A stretch of 64,000 nt of DNA from contig NC_134758.1 in assembly GCF_050436995.1 (NCBI RefSeq), forward strand, positions 10,168,001-10,232,000, written 5' to 3'. Shown piece after piece: positions 59,471 through 64,000 of this stretch. Both the position numbers and the translations under genes were made by a program. Source of the DNA: Anticarsia gemmatalis. Its lineage: Eukaryota > Arthropoda > Insecta > Lepidoptera > Erebidae. The first letter of the stretch is position 1. Each line of letters begins with the position of its first letter. Under the pieces are notes generated by a model. It saw nothing but the letters and a program-made list of their open reading frames with translations, did not search any database and was not told the DNA's origin.

Positions 59471-59690
59471 AATGCAAAAGGGACGTATTTCAAAATATGC
59501 TACTGTTATATTACAAAATATAATAACAAATACTAGTGTTTGAATGCAAAACGGTCGTTTTTAGAAATATGGCACTTTTGTATTACAAAATATGGTAACA
59601 AATACTATAGTTAGAATGCAAAAAGGACGTTTTCCAAAATATGGCAGTTTTGTATTGTAAAATATAATCACATTAACTTGAAATTTGGCA
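59471..59690. repeat. 72-bp tandem repeat, three units
   Basis: Units start at AATGCAAAA, at 59471, 59543 and 59615, exactly 72 bp apart. Each carries GGACGT/GGTCGT, AAAATATGGCA and TTTTGTATTACAAAATAT. The AATGCAAAAAGGG motif reappears at 59815, and inverted at 59949, inside the next stretch. Confidence 0.8.
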
Positions 59691-60070
59691 CCCAACACAG
59701 ACGTATTTTGGATTGTGGCACTTTTTCACGCAACTGACGAGCATTTGCGTTGAATCTCCGGGCGCAACTCACAAAGTGGCTGTTTTGTACTGACATTACC
59801 TGTCGAAGTGAGCTAATGCAAAAAGGGCAGTAAGTCAGTGCAGCCATAATATAAGCAAAAATGATGGGGGTTTTTTTTTTACTATAAAATATAGGCGGTT
59901 CAGGTGTCATTTTTGCAATAAAACGATTTTCATTTTTTTTTGAGTTGTGGCCCTTTTGCATTGAAGGAGCGATCTGTGCAGTCAACTGTGCAGGAGTTTG
60001 TTTATAATGTTTAAGTGTGTGCACAATACACAAGTAAACTTTCTTATCATTATTCTCAGAGGTACTCATT
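59691..60070. other. Unclassified repeat-like stretch with 133-aa minus-strand frame
   Basis: The minus-strand frame 59668-60069 is open for 133 codons. It overlaps the 72-bp repeat at its end and contains CPFCIS and VSCARRFNAN. I see no known domain. Inverted copies of TTTTGCATT / AATGCAAAA at both sides suggest it is the interior of a mobile element and not a host gene. Confidence 0.35.
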
Positions 60071-61519
60071 TGTCGTGACCAAGGACCCTTTTATTCGTCT
60101 TTATTGAATGAAAATATAAGTGTTTTGCGCTGTCCAAGCAATTGTCTATATTGAGACTACAATGCGCCAACAGTTCTATGTATGCTTCGCATTGCGTTCA
60201 ACGTGCGTTGTCGTTGCGTTTTACAATGTTTTGTGTATAAGGGCTCTTACGTGCGTCATTGTGTCGTCGCCTTTGAAATATGTGTGTGATTTGTTTGTAC
60301 GTTTGTTACGTACAATGTTATGTAACTTGACTAATTGTTGTGGGAAAACTTTGTTAATCTGTGCTATGCGTGACGCGTTAAGTGAAAATCGTGTTCGCTT
60401 TTGTTCCGTAGGCTTGTTTTCTATGTGACATTTTAGGTCGAGTTAGTATTGTGTTATGTAAGAAATATTAGCGTGTATTTATTTATCCAATTGATGGTTA
60501 TTTTGTTTAAACAATTTGCTGTGTGAAAATGTCACTGCATTTTGAAACTGCATTGGTTTTAAATTACCTAAGTGTACTAAATGAAAAGATTTTTCACATA
60601 TACATTAAATGATATCTGTTTGAAATATCCACCCATCATTATAATTTTATTCTTCATTAAATATTTTGTACATGAGGATTTTGATGTTATTAAAAGGTTT
60701 TCCTTTCTTCATATACATTTACTTGACGCATGTTATACCTGAAGGCATACAGAGTTGTATAATATAATTACACTCACATTTCGTCATTTACAATGTTAGT
60801 CCAATATTATAGGATTCGAGCCTACTATTTCCTTACTATATTTGTCTAAATCATTACAAAATCGATAACAATCTAAAACTCTCAAAAACAATTTTACAAG
60901 TTAAGTACATAAACTGCAATCTAGTAAATTGTTCAAGGAATAAAACACTAAAACGGTTCAAGGAAACCAGTAGTTCCGAGAGAGATAACATCGAGTTATT
61001 GTTCTTCGGAAACCGCAAGGAAAGAAAGAAAGAATGCAACAAAGGTGGGAGGGAAAGTGCAAAACAATACTTATTAGGAGTTGAGTTGATGTGCGTTGTT
61101 ATGTGGGTGTAGGGAACTATAGTGTGGTTTTTGAGAAGAACTTACATTTTGAGTGTTCGTAGATCGTTGTTCAATTGTCTCTACTTGTGACTGTCGAAGT
61201 GAAATATCAACTGGCTCCTGTCATTTCGACTTTTGTCTCAGTGTTTTTTGTGTATTTTTTATATCTTTTATCAATACTGTGTTATTTAACGGCATTTCAA
61301 ATGCAATTCAATTCATATACAGGTACGCTATTGAGCCAAACAATAAATGCTATATTGCTTTGATAGTTTGATAGTTTAATAATAAATTTGTCCTGCATAA
61401 AAATACGCTATAATTTGCACTTTTGATTTGACTGCAGATGGTAATATTACTTGAGGCATTGACAGTAAATCAATGTACCATAACTTTAAAACCTGGAATA
61501 TAAATATAATCCACGAACA
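60071..61519. other. No supported gene
   Basis: The plus frame 60120-60428 (102 aa, Cys- and Val-rich) lies in CGTTGTCG/GCGTTT-rich sequence that looks like element debris. No domain, no splice or poly(A) context. Frames at 61153-61371 are likewise unsupported. Confidence 0.4.
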
Positions 61520-62590
61520 AAAAAAATCTAGTATTTTTGTAAGTGATTAAGAAATCCTTAAACAAAATTCAATGCCACTACAGCTTTTAAAATCTGCATT
61601 ATTTACTAAAGTACCAAAATTTCTCAACCAACATCCAACATACATACTTTACCCAACATTCTACCACAACGGTATAACACTCACTTTACCCAACATCATA
61701 CAAGCACCTCCATTATCAGCATAGCCTTACAGTACCAAAAACACTGCAATGAAGAAACAAATATCTTAAGACATATCTCGAGTAAAAGTTGCACTTGCAT
61801 CAGTGCAGTACGCATGCGTAATGCGCATGTTGACGTCGCATGCGCATTGAGTTCAGTTACAACCGGCTTTTGTTAAAATAACTATCGAAGGAAAAAAATC
61901 TAGTATTTTGTAAGTGGTTAAGAAATCATTAAACAAAATTCAATGCCACTACAGCTTTTAAAATCCACATTCTTCACCAAACTTTCAAAATTTTTCAACC
62001 AACATTCCACATACATACTTTAACCAACATTCTTCCAACGGTATAACACTCACTTTACCCAACATCATACAAGCACCTCCATATCAGAAAAAAACTTACA
62101 GTACCAAAAAAACTGCAATGAAGAAACAAATATCTTAAGACATATCTCAAGTAAAAGTTGCACTTGCATCAGTGCAGTACGCATGCGTAATAGTGCGCAT
62201 GCGCATTGAGCTCAGTTACAACCGGCTTTTGTTAAAATAACTATCAAACGAAAAAAAATCTAGTATTTTTGTAAGTGGTTAAGAAATCCTTAAACAAAGT
62301 TCATTGTCACTACAGCTTTTAAAGCCTACATTCTTTATTAAACTACCAAAATTTCTTAACCAACATACTTTACCCAACATTCTTCGACAACGGTATAACA
62401 CTCACTTTACCAATCGTACAAGCACCTCCACATCTGCATAGCCTTACAGTACCAAAAAAACTGCAATGAAGAAACAAATATCTTAAGACATATCTCGAGT
62501 AAAAGTTGCACTTGCATCAGTGCAGTGCGCATGCGTAATTAAATAGTGCGCATGCGCATTGAGCTCAGTTACAACTGGCTTTTGTTACGT
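61520..62590. repeat. Three tandem units (372, 360, 330 bp) with GC palindromes
   Basis: Unit starts are marked by AATCTAGTATTTT at 61525, 61897 and 62257. Each runs through GCCACTACAGCTTTTAAA (GTCACTACAGC in unit 3), GGTATAACACTCACTTTACC and AAATATCTTAAGACATATCT, and ends with CpG palindromes and CAGTTACAACYGGCTTTTG. Perfect TGCGCATGCGCA sites are at 62194-62205 and 62547-62558. Unit 1 has CGCATGCGCA (61837-61846) plus TGACGTC. No coding frame spans the units. Confidence 0.9.
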
Positions 62591-63849
62591 CAGCGCTATC
62601 ATAACGTGTTTATTTGTATCGAAATGTGTTGTTTATTACGAAAATCTGTGAGAAAAACTATTGTTCACGTAAAATTTTGGCCGTCAAAAGAATGGTTAAG
62701 ATGTGGATGTATAATTGGTATAATAAAGAGGTATATATTGCCATATGGGAGTAACATTGTTAATTGCGTAAGTTGAGGGTACAATAATACACCTTTGCCT
62801 ACTTTGGCTTCAACATTTTGTTGTAGTTTTGTCTTACATTCTCCATCTAAATTTTGCTAACTTTGTGTAGACAATATTATGATGATTGGAATACACCTTA
62901 ATACCACCTACACAAGTAAGTAATATACCTGAATCTATCCCTATTTTAAAGAACGTATTTTTAATAGTGTCGAGTGAGAGGAAATAGCAAAAACTCGCAG
63001 TCCCTCATTTCAATATTCAGTTAATTAACTATGAGTTTTTCAATAATATTATCAGTCATGCAGGGTTCAGTCAGCGACGTAATCAGCGATGTAACCTTCG
63101 AAGGCTTCAGGTTTTTAACTACCAAACCTAAAAAATACCAGTTTTAAATAATGAGGTAATTGAGATCTTATCATTAAAAAATACTAAAGTCCTTGATTAA
63201 AACCAGCCCTATATCTTTACAACTTATTTAATACTTAAAAAAATGCACTCTTTTTGCATATTCTTGTTCTTTTTCTTAACAAATGAGTGGACATTACTGT
63301 ATTCTTGCCAAATAAAGAATTTTGTTTTGAGATTATCCGCGAATATGATCGTTCGGACGCCATTTTGGTGAAACTGTTATTTTTTGACATTGTTTTGCTA
63401 AATCTGGCTTGGTTACGTGTTTCTGGATTGTGAAGATAATGAAGGATGATATAATGCACATTTTTTTAAAGTCAGACGACTAAACTTGCAAGTCAAAAAC
63501 GCCAATTTGGTTTTAGAGTAAATTTTGAGCCATGCAACTTTTCGTTTCTTTATTTAATCCGTTTATATGATTTATAAGCTTTTTGAACTTTTATAAATCA
63601 TGTGTAGTTTCTTATGTATATTTCAAAGCCCAAAACTACTGTATCAATACAGACAAATTTTGCAAATGTATAAACATTATAAATTGAATCGCCACAGATT
63701 TACGTCCATGGATATACAAACTTATCACGTGTATTCATTTGCAAAATTTTTCAACATAGGAAAAAGCAACTCGTTGTTGCCTCGGGTGTAAACTATTATA
63801 AAATAATTGACAGAAGTCCTGTTAAGTATATGTTTACGGAAACAGACAT
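62591..63849. other. No gene seen
   Basis: Short frames at 63235 and 63600 have no recognisable features. AT-rich throughout. Confidence 0.5.
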
Positions 63850-63960
63850 TCGCGTCGGTGTTAATTTACACGGTTTTTACATTCGTTTATCATTTTTATC
63901 ATACCGTACGGAACCGTACGCGTTTGTACCGGCTCGCGTGTAGCCACGGCATCCTAATTG
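63850..63960. promoter_or_regulatory. CpG-rich stretch at the right edge
   Basis: CpG density rises sharply (TTCGCGTCGG, CCGTACGGAACCGTACGCG, CGGCTCGCGTG). There is an internal near-palindrome, CCGTACGG / CCGTACGCG. This resembles the other promoter-like islands of the window, but the window ends too soon to find an exon. Confidence 0.25.
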
Positions 63961-64000
63961 TGAAGGAAGTCACGTTGAAATACTGTTTCTTATGTTTTTA

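Noticed and set aside
60120..60428. 102-aa plus-strand frame rich in Cys and Val
   Set aside because: No domain, no promoter or poly(A) context. The sequence resembles CGTTGTCG-rich element debris seen also at 57600.
1..64000. CRISPR array, bacterial operon or integrated virus
   Set aside because: No spacer-repeat array, no Shine-Dalgarno-linked gene runs and no viral gene seen. The repeats are all eukaryotic transposon types.

Overview
The window looks like AT-rich nuclear DNA from a moth or butterfly (Lepidoptera). The main evidence is the repeat content. There are eight copies of a short Helitron of the Lep1 type, all with ends of the form A|TC...CTAG|T, and one of them has a mutated CTAG. 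There are many tRNA-derived SINE pieces with the conserved B box GGTTCGATTCC. The GGCCTTTGCCCAGCAGTGGG 3' tail common to lepidopteran SINE/LINE families is also present, together with mariner-, Harbinger- and foldback-type MITEs. Nothing bacterial or viral was recognised. The species cannot be fixed from the sequence.

Only one intact protein gene is well supported. It lies on the minus strand at about 38800-41539 and has two exons. It shows a TATA box at about -31, an arthropod TCAGT initiator, a 74-nt non-coding exon 1, an 829-bp intron with consensus GTGAGT donor and pyrimidine-AG acceptor, a single coding exon and an AATAAA signal. It encodes a 541-residue cytosolic-looking protein with about 128 cysteines (hand count, roughly 24%), arranged as twelve repeats of 36-56 residues. 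The last six repeats form three near-identical 93-residue (279-bp) dimers. Its proximal promoter carries two metal-response-element cores (TGCRCNC), a perfect AP-1 site and WGATAR sites. I read it as a giant, multi-domain, metallothionein-like protein. That function is an inference.

The rest reads as intron or intergenic DNA. On the plus strand a CpG-rich, TATA-less promoter with a non-coding first exon and a consensus donor lies at about 5707-5960. A second CpG/CRE-rich promoter with an alternative first exon lies at about 44700-44919. Between and after them are two sites where a polypyrimidine tract and CAG are joined directly to GTAA (20642|20643 and 47327|47328). Each is followed 32-40 nt later by a strong GTAAG donor, which is the layout of recursive-splicing (ratchet) exons. 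One plus-strand gene with a very long 5' intron, whose coding part lies to the right of the window, would explain all of this. The cysteine-rich gene would then be nested inside it in antisense orientation.

Layout: 1-5600 SINE/MITE/Helitron scatter; 5600-5960 first exon; 5961-38800 long repeat-rich intron-like DNA; 38800-41650 cysteine-rich gene; 43890-45760 CpG/CRE/NRF1-type regulatory islands; 47-57 kb Helitrons, SINEs, a Harbinger MITE and a 425-bp tandem element; 58360-59340 a dead RTE-type LINE; 59470-59690 a 72-bp tandem repeat; 61520-62590 three tandem units carrying GC palindromes; a CpG-rich stretch at the right edge.
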